From the NCBI GenBank assembly GCA_041649415.1, contig JBAZND010000001.1, positions 124,001 to 188,000 on the forward strand: 64,000 nt of DNA, written 5' to 3'. The translations under genes were made by a program, and so were the position numbers. The notes beneath the pieces were generated by a model. The model saw only the letters and a list, made by a program, of their open reading frames with translations, was not told where the DNA came from and searched no databases. This stretch comes from JALOAR01 sp041649415. Lineage in GTDB: Bacteria; Patescibacteriota; Minisyncoccia; UBA6257; Colwellbacteraceae. This document shows positions 8,113 to 15,124 of this stretch, one piece after another (position 1 is the stretch's first letter; each line of letters opens with the position of its first letter).

Positions 8113-9329
8113 TTGGTAAACTTTTCCGCTGAAAATTTTAAAGCTATCTTTTCCGTTTTTTCTCTCACGTCTTCTTTAAGCACGATTGCTCTGTGCATTA
8201 AATCCGCAACCTTATCCATCTCTTTTTCTTTCATCCCTCTCGTAGTGATAGACGGCGTGCCAATTCGAATGCCCGACGGATTAAACGGCGACTTGTCTCC
8301 CTGAACGGCATTCCGATTGGCTATTATTCCATTTGCCTCAAGTATGTCCTGCGCTTCACCTCCGCTGATTCCGAAATTCTTAAGGTCAATGAGAATCAAA
8401 TGATTATCTGTTCCGCCGGTTACTAATCGAAAACCTCTCTTCTTAAGTCCCTCTTCAAGCGCTTTCGCGTTTTTGATTATCTGAATTTGGTATTTTTTAA
8501 AGTTCGGCTCCATACATTCAAAAAAACATTGCGCTATTGCCGCTGTTTGGTTGTTATGCGGTCCGCCTTGAAGAGCGGGAAAAACCGATTTGTCTATCGC
8601 CCCCGAGATCAGAGGATCTCTCTTTGAAATAATAACCGCTCCTCTCGGGCCGCGTAAGGTTTTATGCGTCGTCATTACGACCGCATTAGCGTATTTGAAA
8701 GGAGAGGTATGAACTCCCGCGAGAACTAATCCTGCGATATGTGAAATGTCGGCCACGTGGTATGCTCCGACGATTTTTGCTATTTCGCCGAATTTTTTAA
8801 AATCCAATCTCCTCGGATACGCGGTTGTTCCCGATACGATTACTTTCGGTTTATGCTTTTTAGCAAGCGCAAGAATTGCATCGTAGTCAAGCTTTCCGTT
8901 TCTGGAAACACCGTATTGAACAGAATTATAAAGTTTTCCGGTAGCCGAAACTTTATGCCCATGCGTGAGATGTCCTCCTGATGCAAGTTCCATGCCCATC
9001 AACGTATCCCCCGGGTTCATAAGAGCCATATAAACCGCGAGATTCGCCGGAGAACCAGAGTAAGGCTGAACATTTGCCGCCCACTCGCTCTCCTTTAGTC
9101 CAAAAGCTTTTAGCGCCATCTTCTGCGCCATGATTTCTATTTCGTCGTAGATGGCATTCCCCGGATAATATCTCTTGCCTGGATATCCTTCCGAGTATTT
9201 ATTCGCAAGAGGTGAACCAAGAATGGCAAGAATGTCTCCGGACATCAAATTCTCCGACGGTATAAGGTCTATTGTTCTGTTTTGGCGTAGAATTTCTTGT
9301 TTAATCAGCTTTTCCAATTTTTTATCCAT
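8100..9329 (-). CDS. glyA: Serine hydroxymethyltransferase
   Basis: PLP enzyme that splits serine to glycine and loads methylene onto tetrahydrofolate. The 409-aa length is normal. The PLP lysine lies in VMTTHKTLRGPRG (about residue 223). Other family blocks are NKYSEGYPGKRYYPGN (43-58), QPYSGSPANLAVY and the Asp of VADISHIAGL, which pairs with the pyridine nitrogen. It leads the glyA-folD pair; the start ATG is at 9329. A bidirectional hairpin (9372-9389) separates it from the small gene upstream. Identification is secure. Confidence 0.97.
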   Translation of the reverse strand: MDKKLEKLIKQEILRQNRTIDLIPSENLMSGDILAILGSPLANKYSEGYPGKRYYPGNAIYDEIEIMAQKMALKAFGLKESEWAANVQPYSGSPANLAVYMALMNPGDTLMGMELASGGHLTHGHKVSATGKLYNSVQYGVSRNGKLDYDAILALAKKHKPKVIVSGTTAYPRRLDFKKFGEIAKIVGAYHVADISHIAGLVLAGVHTSPFKYANAVVMTTHKTLRGPRGAVIISKRDPLISGAIDKSVFPALQGGPHNNQTAAIAQCFFECMEPNFKKYQIQIIKNAKALEEGLKKRGFRLVTGGTDNHLILIDLKNFGISGGEAQDILEANGIIANRNAVQGDKSPFNPSGIRIGTPSITTRGMKEKEMDKVADLMHRAIVLKEDVREKTEKIALKFSAEKFTKWRK

Positions 9330-9371
9330 CAGTTACTGATTTAAATTAGCTCCTATCATTCAAAAAATCAA

Positions 9372-9389
9372 AAGCCTCTTATGAGGCTT
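9372..9389. terminator. Bidirectional intrinsic terminator
   Basis: Stem AAGCCTC/GAGGCTT with loop TTAT. On the minus strand it is followed by TTGATTTTTTG and ends the zinc-ribbon gene; on the plus strand it is followed by GTTTTT. Confidence 0.7.
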
Positions 9390-9397
9390 GTTTTTCG

Positions 9398-9607
9398 TTA
9401 GTGAGAAGCGTCGTCGTGGATGTGCTTTCTCGTCATTCCTGTTAGCGCGAACGCACCGTGCCGTCTCAAATAATGCACAAACGTCGACTCCGCCCCGGAT
9501 GGTATCGCAAGCCCGCATTCCGGGCAGACGTCTCTTACTTTAACCATCACCGGTTTACCTTCTCTTTTGCATCCATCAGGGCACGGAAATTCACTTTGAG
9601 TTTTCAC
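9398..9607 (-). CDS. Small zinc-ribbon protein, unknown function
   Basis: A 69-aa protein starting with GTG at 9607, placed there because a strong ribosome site (AAGGAGGAGA) lies just upstream. It has a pattern of potential zinc ligands: CPDGC near residue 9, CPECG near 34 and HYLRRHG near 48. No known family is recognised. It is transcribed alone, from a TTGACT-N17-TTCAAT promoter (9642-9670) to the hairpin at 9372-9389. Its strong Shine-Dalgarno sequence contrasts with the near-leaderless housekeeping genes. It could be a small nucleic-acid-binding protein, but that is only inferred from cysteines and basic residues. Confidence 0.6.
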   Translation of the reverse strand: MKTQSEFPCPDGCKREGKPVMVKVRDVCPECGLAIPSGAESTFVHYLRRHGAFALTGMTRKHIHDDASH

Positions 9608-9641
9608 TGTCTTCTCCTCCTTATTTTAGGGTCCTACCGAA

Positions 9642-9670
9642 ATTGAAACGTTTTTGGGAAAATCAGTCAA
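9642..9670 (-). promoter_or_regulatory. Promoter of the small zinc-ribbon gene
   Basis: On the minus strand TTGACT (9670-9665), 17-nt spacer, TTCAAT (9647-9642). Start of transcription near 9635 gives a leader of about 28 nt that includes the AAGGAGG site. Confidence 0.55.
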
Positions 9671-9675
9671 TTAAT

Positions 9676-10347
9676 CTAATCCTCGTCTTTTTTTAAGAAT
9701 TTTAACCCGGTTCCTTTCCGACGATGATAATAAATAATGGCAAAAACAACCCCAATTAAAATTAGAAATGCCAAATAGCCGATTTTTTCTAGCCCTCCTA
9801 TGCCTCCGCTGACAGATTCTAGAGCTCCTATGCCCGTATATCCCAAATAAAGATAGAAAGCGTTTCTTACCATAACGCCAAAAAACGTGGAAACAAGATA
9901 TGTGCGCAGGTTGAGCTTTATGAGACCGCAAACAATTGAAACCGGAGCAGTCGGCATAATAGGCACGGCTCGCAAAAGAAAAAGAGCGACATTGTCTTTC
10001 CATCCTTTATTAAGATATTTACCGATAATTTCTATCTCTCGATGGGATGCTCCCAAAAATTTACCGAATTTTTTTGTTATAATATTTTCTCCTTTATCCG
10101 CCACAAAATACACGACGAAACTACCCGCTGTTTTACCTATTGCTCCAGCAACGGCTAAAAGTCCCAAATAAATCCATATTGCATCATTCGCCGCCGCAAG
10201 CGACCCTACAAGAGTCATTACAAGAGGCGACGGGATCGGCGCAATTATTTCTTCAATAAGCGCGCCTAAAAAGGCAAACACCGGCAAGGGGAAGACATCG
10301 GCCGACCAATGTAAAAAATTAATTACCGGCTGAATGAAAGAAGACAT
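9676..10347 (-). CDS. DedA/VTT-domain membrane protein
   Basis: Polytopic protein of the DedA/SNARE-associated (VTT) family, likely a lipid scramblase or transporter of the inner membrane. The family core is visible: PVFAFLGALIEEIIAPIPSP with its reentrant Glu/Pro segment, GKTAGSFVVYFVADKG, and FLLRAVPIMPTAPVSIVCG with the conserved Arg and Pro. A longer frame to 10515 is open, but its first 56 codons are read through a tRNA-Gly gene, so the start is ATG 10347 (MSSFIQPVINFLHW), giving 223 aa. That ATG lies only 3 nt after the tRNA CCA end. No ribosome site is visible, so the mRNA may be produced by tRNA 3' processing and be nearly leaderless. Confidence 0.8.
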   Translation of the reverse strand: MSSFIQPVINFLHWSADVFPLPVFAFLGALIEEIIAPIPSPLVMTLVGSLAAANDAIWIYLGLLAVAGAIGKTAGSFVVYFVADKGENIITKKFGKFLGASHREIEIIGKYLNKGWKDNVALFLLRAVPIMPTAPVSIVCGLIKLNLRTYLVSTFFGVMVRNAFYLYLGYTGIGALESVSGGIGGLEKIGYLAFLILIGVVFAIIYYHRRKGTGLKFLKKDED

Positions 10348-10350
10348 ATA

Positions 10351-10424
10351 TGGAGCGGGATACCGGAATCGGACCGGCGCCATTACCTTGGCAAGGTAGC
10401 GTACTACCACTATACTAATCCCGC
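10351..10424 (-). tRNA. tRNA-Gly (anticodon GCC)
   Basis: Acceptor stem GCGGGAT/ATCCCGC, discriminator T, CCA encoded. D-arm AGTGGTAGTAC and anticodon loop TTGCCAA. The T loop is TCCGATT, with C at position 55 where almost all tRNAs have U (pseudouridine). It is the only tRNA here with an encoded CCA and it directly abuts the dedA start codon. The anticodon stem has a C-A mismatch at its base. Confidence 0.88.
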
Positions 10425-10451
10425 TTTCCCGAGTTAAATTTAGTCTAAGAT

Positions 10452-10480
10452 TTGATTGTTGTAAAGAATTTACATAAGAT
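10452..10480 (+). promoter_or_regulatory. Promoter giving a leaderless mRNA
   Basis: TTGATT (10452-10457), 17-nt spacer, TAAGAT (10475-10480). The expected transcription start (10487-10488) coincides with the ATG at 10488. Confidence 0.55.
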
Positions 10481-10487
10481 AAATCCC

Positions 10488-11084
10488 ATGTCCCGCAAAT
10501 GGATTTTGCCATCACTTGGGGTGGTAATAACGATTTCCGCCGCTATTATTGGCTTCTCTTTCATTCCCAAGGAAAAATTCATCGTTCCCGAAAGCTTCGC
10601 TGAAGCTCGCATTAACGGAGCACTTATTGCCGACTTTTTAAATGAATTTTCCGACCAATCCATTAATACGATAGGTGAGATTGAAGAGAAAGATAAAGCG
10701 ACAAAATATGATGAAGCTCTCAATCTCACCATCCAAGAACTACAGAGAGTAGACGAGGCCCGCGCCAAGACTATTGAGCTTCTTGGTGAGCTGGAGAAGA
10801 TGGCTTCTTCGCTGCCCTCCGTTCCAGACGACGAGGCTCAAGCGCTTGGTATGCAAGCCATAACGACGGAGATCTCTTTAGTCGATAAACTTCTGAATTA
10901 CAACGAAAAAACTCGTAATCTTCTTGACGTTTTAAGGAAAAAATTCACAAGCTACACGCCCGAGAATTTCAATACAGAGATGACGGAAATCACCGAGGCA
11001 ATGAACGAAGATGCCGTCGCCATAAACGAGTTGAACCGCAAATATCAGACTCTAATGGAAGAATTTGACGGCAAAATAAAGTAG
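10488..11084 (+). CDS. Membrane-anchored coiled-coil protein, unknown function
   Basis: A 198-aa protein beginning MSRKWILPSLGVVI. One hydrophobic segment (about 5-22) anchors it; the remainder (about 45-195) is almost entirely charged helix, with heptad-like stretches such as LNLTIQELQRVDEARAKTIE. No family is recognised. The open frame extends to a TTG at 10452, but that codon lies in the -35 box of a good promoter, so the ATG at 10488 is preferred. It stands alone between the divergent tRNA-Gly/dedA unit and a convergent tRNA-His. Topology suggests an envelope or exported scaffold role, which cannot be tested from sequence. Confidence 0.6.
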   Translation: MSRKWILPSLGVVITISAAIIGFSFIPKEKFIVPESFAEARINGALIADFLNEFSDQSINTIGEIEEKDKATKYDEALNLTIQELQRVDEARAKTIELLGELEKMASSLPSVPDDEAQALGMQAITTEISLVDKLLNYNEKTRNLLDVLRKKFTSYTPENFNTEMTEITEAMNEDAVAINELNRKYQTLMEEFDGKIK

Positions 11085-11125
11085 AGCGTCAGAGAGACCT
11101 CACTGTTTACCGCATTATATTTAAG

Positions 11126-11198
11126 GGTGTCTAACGGGATTCGAACCCGTACCGAGAGTTCCACAAACTCTAGTGCTAACCGTTACACTATAGACACC
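11126..11198 (-). tRNA. tRNA-His (anticodon GTG)
   Basis: Acceptor GTGTCTA/TAGACAC with the extra encoded G-1 opposite C73 that histidyl-tRNA synthetase requires. Anticodon loop reads TTGTGGA; T loop TTCGAAT. CCA is not encoded. Confidence 0.93.
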
Positions 11199-11237
11199 AT
11201 GTGAACGAAATTATTGTATGGGTAATTAGGCATCAAA

Positions 11238-12167
11238 TCAATTCCTGCCGATTAAAAATTCCGCCACCGCATAAATTATCCAAAAAACAAGCAGTAGAAT
11301 GCCCTCTAGCCGCGTGAGCGTTCTTTCGGATTTCATCAGCCTTAACAAAAAGAACGTCGCAACCACCATGAACATTCCGGTTACATAAACTATCTTCGCG
11401 GGAAAATAAAACGGATTTATACAGGCAATCATGCCTACAACGATAGTCGCATCCGCCATAACCGTTCCCAAAATATCCCCGACAGCCAACCCATCTTCTT
11501 TTTTTCTAATTGCCTTTAACGAATAAAACAGCTCCGGCATCGTTGTTCCAAGCCCGACGACAAGCATGCCTATCAGAACCGGCGTTATTTTTAGGGCATC
11601 CGCGATTGCCGTTGCCGAACTTACCGTGAACTGCGCGCCTATAAGCAATATAACCATCGCAAGAATCAGAAATACAAAATTTTTTACCTTGCCGGCGCCA
11701 CTGTGATACGCGTCTAAATTCTTCTCTCGTTTAAAGATTAGGTAGTAAAAGAAGATTCCGGCGATTATAAGAGCCGCTCCTTCAAGCCGCGAATAATGAC
11801 CATTGAGACCGAAAATAATCGGCAACATGATAAGAAAGGGGTAATAACGAATGTTTTTTAAGACCTTACTCTCTATTTTCAATCCCCTCTTCGCAACTAT
11901 AGTCATAATTGCGAAAATTAAAGTCAGGTCGGCAATATTTGAACCAAAAAGTGTCCCCAGTCCAAACTCGGGAATACCCCTTATAGCCGAGCTTACGGAA
12001 ATAACCGATTCTGGGAGAATTGAAATGAAAGCGACAATGATAAATCCGACAACGTATCGAGAAATATTAAAACGCTCCGCAACTTTCGCGGAGTATTTTG
12101 TGGCTAACGTTGCGCCCCTCACAACGAGAAAAAGAGCAATGACAAAAATTAGGATATTCAGAATCAT
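11238..12167 (-). CDS. Calcium/sodium exchanger family protein (CaCA, YrbG-like)
   Basis: A 309-aa inner-membrane antiporter with about ten hydrophobic segments and the two inverted alpha repeats of the cation/Ca exchanger superfamily. Repeat 1 is GFIIVAFISILPESVISV and repeat 2 is GMLVVGLGTTMPELFYSL; both keep the Pro-Glu pair that binds the cation. GSNIAD and GTVMAD are the matching second halves. The typical GTSLPE of repeat 1 is ISILPE here. It would expel Ca2+ in exchange for Na+ or H+, though ion preference is not readable. It is a single gene between tRNA genes. Confidence 0.88.
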   Translation of the reverse strand: MILNILIFVIALFLVVRGATLATKYSAKVAERFNISRYVVGFIIVAFISILPESVISVSSAIRGIPEFGLGTLFGSNIADLTLIFAIMTIVAKRGLKIESKVLKNIRYYPFLIMLPIIFGLNGHYSRLEGAALIIAGIFFYYLIFKREKNLDAYHSGAGKVKNFVFLILAMVILLIGAQFTVSSATAIADALKITPVLIGMLVVGLGTTMPELFYSLKAIRKKEDGLAVGDILGTVMADATIVVGMIACINPFYFPAKIVYVTGMFMVVATFFLLRLMKSERTLTRLEGILLLVFWIIYAVAEFLIGRN

Positions 12168-12259
12168 AACAGTCCGCTCGGAAAATTAAATCTTAATAAT
12201 CTTATCAAACGCTCCGTTTTAAGTCTACGAATTTCTACTACCTGTTCTTGGAAAAAGTG

Positions 12260-12330
12260 TCGGGCTGCCGGGAGTTGAACCCAGGCCTCATGCTCCCAAA
12301 GCATGTATACTACCGCTATACTACAGCCCG
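12260..12330 (-). tRNA. tRNA-Pro (anticodon TGG)
   Basis: Acceptor CGGGCTG/CAGCCCG, discriminator A, anticodon loop TTTGGGA, T loop TTCAACT. CCA not encoded. First member of a minus-strand tRNA cluster. Confidence 0.93.
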
Positions 12331-12351
12331 TTCATAATCATTAAAAACCTG

Positions 12352-12423
12352 TACCCCGAGAAGGAATCGAACCCTCATTTACTCCTTAGAAGGGAGTCGT
12401 TCTATCCGTTGAACTATCGGGGC
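12352..12423 (-). tRNA. tRNA-Arg (anticodon TCT)
   Basis: Acceptor GCCCCGA/TCGGGGT with a G1-U72 wobble pair, anticodon loop CTTCTAA, T loop TTCGATT. CCA not encoded. Confidence 0.92.
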
Positions 12424-12491
12424 AAATCGACATCTGACGCAAACTCTATTTTACGACACTCGCGCGGAACTAACATCCTAACCTCGGCTCG

Positions 12492-12524
12492 TCCACCAAG
12501 GTGGGTCCGTTGAACTATTGGGGC
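12492..12524 (-). other. tRNA-Arg 5'-half remnant with adjoining palindrome
   Basis: On the minus strand 12524-12506 reads GCCCCAATAGTTCAACGGA, 18 of 19 bases identical to the 5' end of tRNA-Arg(TCT) next door. Similarity stops after the D arm; no anticodon arm, T arm or matching acceptor 3' strand follows. The next bases form CCACCTTGGTGG, a short perfect palindrome (12492-12503). It looks like a truncated duplicate rather than a functional tRNA. Confidence 0.6.
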
Positions 12525-12537
12525 ATTAAAACATTTG

Positions 12538-12609
12538 TGCCCTTAGAAGGAATCGAACCCTCATCTCTCCCTTAGGACGGGATTGCTCTATCCATTGAGC
12601 TATAAGGGC
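12538..12609 (-). tRNA. tRNA-Arg (anticodon CCT)
   Basis: Acceptor GCCCTTA/TAAGGGC, discriminator A, anticodon loop GTCCTAA, T loop TTCGATT. CCA not encoded. Confidence 0.91.
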
Positions 12610-12661
12610 ACGCAAAGGCCCCTAAAATATTAGTAATAAAATATTTCTATTGCAAAACTTG

Positions 12662-12733
12662 TGCCGCGAGAGGGAATCGGACCCCCGACGCCAGCTTCTT
12701 CAGAGCTGCGCTCTACCACTGAGCTATCGCGGC
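12662..12733 (-). tRNA. tRNA-Phe (anticodon GAA)
   Basis: Acceptor GCCGCGA/TCGCGGC, discriminator A, anticodon stem CAGCT/AGCTG with loop CTGAAGA. The T loop is TCCGATT, again with C at position 55, as in the tRNA-Gly at 10.4 kb. CCA not encoded. Confidence 0.9.
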
Positions 12734-12767
12734 TTTTAAAAACCTGACGTTATAGTAACAACCGGCT

Positions 12768-13301
12768 TTACTCTATGCAACAATCAATCAGCCTCTTAAC
12801 CAAGTCGCCGATTTTGCCAAATCCTTTCCTCCCTTTTTCTCTATCTTCATTGCTTATCTCATCATCAGCAATTTTTTTAATGCCATCAACTTTTACAAGT
12901 TTTAGATTTATTCCCCAGAAAAGCGAATAGAGTTCATACGATTTCTTAAACATTTCTTTCGCTTCTTCTTTATTCCCTTGCCCAAGTTGCTTTGTTCCTA
13001 CTTCCATCAGCCTCATTGAGGCCGCAAGTAAATGTTTTGATATACACCACACTTCCCCTTCGTAGTCTTTAATGAGCTTCTTTAAAAGCTCTTTCCTTAT
13101 TTCCCTCACCTCTGCAAGCAAATCGTAATAGTCGTAGTTTTTCGTCTTCTCGGCCGTAAAGAAAAAATGCTCTTCAATTGAGAGAAGATTCATTACGGCA
13201 ATAGAAAGGTCTTCATCCGAAGAGAGGTCAAGCTTTCCGCTCTTCCCGTCTGATACCTTTTTAATGAGTTCTTCTATTTTTTCTTTCTGATCGTCTTCCA
13301 T
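12768..13301 (-). CDS. Conserved-looking helical protein, unknown function
   Basis: A 177-aa soluble, strongly charged, mostly helical protein with no signal peptide or membrane segment. The C-terminus ends in a Cys pair (LIDCCIE). Sequences such as EEHFFFTAEKTKNYDYYDLL and ELLKKLIKDYEGEVWCISKHLLAA suggest a four-helix or HEPN/nucleotidyltransferase-substrate-like bundle, but no catalytic pattern (for example RxxxxH) is evident. It lies 7 nt downstream of the membrane redox pair and is probably co-transcribed with it. Function is unknown. Confidence 0.6.
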   Translation of the reverse strand: MEDDQKEKIEELIKKVSDGKSGKLDLSSDEDLSIAVMNLLSIEEHFFFTAEKTKNYDYYDLLAEVREIRKELLKKLIKDYEGEVWCISKHLLAASMRLMEVGTKQLGQGNKEEAKEMFKKSYELYSLFWGINLKLVKVDGIKKIADDEISNEDREKGRKGFGKIGDLVKRLIDCCIE

Positions 13302-13308
13302 CTATATT

Positions 13309-13812
13309 TTATATTCCTATTAAATAGAATATTAGACTCGCTAAAGCAAGAACTGCAAGAGGCATGACGACTTTTTGAAAAGGAAATAACGCTTTTCCTT
13401 TATTTTTTCTCATTATTTCATAGATTATTTCCGTTCCAATAAATATAGCCGTCCCGAAAGTAATTCCCGCAATAATCTTATCTACGCCGAGTATGGTATT
13501 GCCCGGCAGGCCAATGATTCTTGCAATCCACAAAGAGACAATCGTTATAAGATAAAAAGCCGCAAAGATTACTTCTTGAAAACCTTTAAACTGGTTTCTT
13601 CTTTTTGTCGCCCAATATATTGTCCAAAGCGAGACGGAAGCAAGAAGAGCCCCTATCCAAGTCGCCGAGATGAGGTCGCTTATTCCGAGCCATCTCGACA
13701 CTCCAAGCCCTGCTCCTATTGCCACTGTGCATACGGGACATATTGCCGCTGCTTGACCGCTTAAAACTACGGCCGCGATGATTATAATGCCTGCCTTGGT
13801 CAGTCGGTTCAT
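13309..13812 (-). CDS. Membrane protein with CPVC motif, partner of thioredoxin-like protein
   Basis: A 167-aa protein with a signal-like first helix (GIIIIAAVVLSGQAAA) followed at once by ICPVCTVAIGAGLG, then three or four more membrane helices. The CxxC after the first helix could be a disulfide, metal or heme-linkage site at the outer face. The start overlaps the stop of the upstream thioredoxin-like gene as ATGA (13809-13812), so the two are translationally coupled. By context the pair may shuttle thiol electrons across the membrane, in the manner of DsbD- or VKOR-type systems, but it matches neither by sequence motifs I can recognise. Confidence 0.6.
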   Translation of the reverse strand: MNRLTKAGIIIIAAVVLSGQAAAICPVCTVAIGAGLGVSRWLGISDLISATWIGALLASVSLWTIYWATKRRNQFKGFQEVIFAAFYLITIVSLWIARIIGLPGNTILGVDKIIAGITFGTAIFIGTEIIYEIMRKNKGKALFPFQKVVMPLAVLALASLIFYLIGI

Positions 13813-14201
13813 TTTTCTGAAGTTAATCCCTTAAGATAGTTAATCGCCTCGTCCTCTCCCACAAAACACTTCCCGCTCTCCCATAAGACCGGCACTGGTA
13901 ACCCTTGAGAAACGTCTTCCCCGCATCCCACCAATCTATCGTAGAGTTCATCCGCAGCCACTTGGCTCATGGATATTTCTTTTTTGGTGACTCCCGATAC
14001 TTCATTTTCATCAATGAATTCTTCCACATTCTTACAATGCGGGCAGGTTACAGTATAGTAAAGCACCATCTCGCCATTTCCCCCGATTACTTCGGGCGGT
14101 TTTGGTAAAAGTGATTTCCCTAAGATCAGCCCTAAAAAGACAAGCGCTGCTGTCGCAAAGCCAATTACCCACTTTTTACTAGTCGCTTTTTTATCAGTCA
14201 T
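13809..14201 (-). CDS. Membrane-anchored thioredoxin/glutaredoxin-like protein (CPHC)
   Basis: A 130-aa protein: a cytoplasmic basic start, one membrane helix (about 12-30, VIGFATAALVFLGLILG), then a small thioredoxin-fold domain. The active-site motif is YTVTCPHCKNVEEFI (about 49-63), equivalent to the DsbA-type CPHC. GLPVPVLWESGKCFVGEDEA carries the cis-Pro loop typical of the fold. The domain is glutaredoxin-sized. It would act on disulfides outside the membrane. The ATGA overlap with the CPVC membrane protein marks a redox pair. Exported substrates could include the Cys-rich pilin-like protein at 42.9 kb, which is speculation. Confidence 0.72.
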   Translation of the reverse strand: MTDKKATSKKWVIGFATAALVFLGLILGKSLLPKPPEVIGGNGEMVLYYTVTCPHCKNVEEFIDENEVSGVTKKEISMSQVAADELYDRLVGCGEDVSQGLPVPVLWESGKCFVGEDEAINYLKGLTSEK

Positions 14202-14249
14202 TTGGTAATTAAAACATATTCCGAATAGACACTGTAGCTAGGGTGAAAG

Positions 14250-14320
14250 CGGGGCCACAAGGACTTGAACCTTGATTAACGGTTTTGGAGACCGTCGTTC
14301 TACCATTGAACTATAGCCCC
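14250..14320 (-). tRNA. tRNA-Trp (anticodon CCA)
   Basis: Acceptor GGGGCTA/TGGCCCC (one T-G pair), discriminator G, anticodon loop CTCCAAA, T loop TTCAAGT. CCA end not encoded. Confidence 0.92.
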
Positions 14321-14365
14321 TGGCACTTGCTTAAAATAGCAAAAACCCGTTTTTCTGCCAAACTC

Positions 14366-15124
14366 TTAGGCAAAGAATCGTAAATTTTTCATAAGCGCTC
14401 TTCCAACCATGTAGCCATCTATCTCCGCTTCTTTTGCGCGCGACTCTCCTTCTTCTTTTGATTTTATGTCTCCGTTCCCAAGCATTATCGTTTCGGGACT
14501 TATTGTTTTTATAATCTCTCCCGCCCGTTTTATTTGTTGCCAATCGGCTTTTCCTTTCCTCCTCTCTTTTTTAGTGCGTCCGTGGATGATTATCGCCGCA
14601 AGTTTTGTTTCCGCAAGCGCACTGATCCAATTCTCCATTTCTTCGGGGTTAGCATATCCAAGTCTGGTTTTGACTGAAACCGGCAATCCTTCTGAATGTG
14701 CTTTCGTCGCCGCAACAATTTCTCTTGCAAGCGCTGGCGATTTTATAATGCACGCTCCCGCGCCTTGTTTCTCAACGTTCCGATCAGGACAACCCATGTT
14801 TATGTCTATCCCGTCCGCCTTATGCGATTTGGCCAAATTTCCACAAAGAACAAAATCCTCCGGTCGCGCTCCAAAAAACTGAAATATTATCGGTCGCTCA
14901 ATTTCCGAAAATCGCATATATTTTTCAAACGATTCTTTTCCCTTAGCCACAATTCCCGGCAGAGGAATCATCTCTGTCCAAATAACATCCGGCCCGCCTC
15001 GGGGAACTTCAGATGAGACGAGCTTTCCTGCTTCCGCGAGCGCCAGCCGGAAAGCCGCATCCGTTATTCCTGCCATCGGCGCAGAAGCTGATATGATTTT
15101 TTTAAATCCGTTCCAAAAATTCAT
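14366..15124 (-). CDS. tRNA-dihydrouridine synthase, C-terminally short
   Basis: FMN enzyme that reduces uridine in tRNA D loops. It shows APMAGITDAAFR at the N-terminus, the catalytic cysteine in INMGCPDRNVEKQGAGACI (about 107-125), KTRLGY, IIHGRTKKER and the FMN-phosphate region GNGDIKS/GYMVGRALMKN. It ends only 8 residues after GRAL, at 252 aa, whereas Dus enzymes usually run to 310-330 aa with a helical tRNA-recognition domain. The helical domain is therefore missing. The ATG start (15124) follows the argS stop (15125-15127) with no spacer, so it is translated with argS. Confidence 0.88.
   Translation of the reverse strand: MNFWNGFKKIISASAPMAGITDAAFRLALAEAGKLVSSEVPRGGPDVIWTEMIPLPGIVAKGKESFEKYMRFSEIERPIIFQFFGARPEDFVLCGNLAKSHKADGIDINMGCPDRNVEKQGAGACIIKSPALAREIVAATKAHSEGLPVSVKTRLGYANPEEMENWISALAETKLAAIIIHGRTKKERRKGKADWQQIKRAGEIIKTISPETIMLGNGDIKSKEEGESRAKEAEIDGYMVGRALMKNLRFFA

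Noticed and set aside
9676..10515. Long 279-codon version of the DedA protein
   Set aside because: Its first 56 codons translate a tRNA-Gly gene; the family starts near ATG 10347.
12424..12537. Intron-containing or split tRNA-Arg
   Set aside because: No matching acceptor 3' strand, anticodon or T arm is found near the 5' half.
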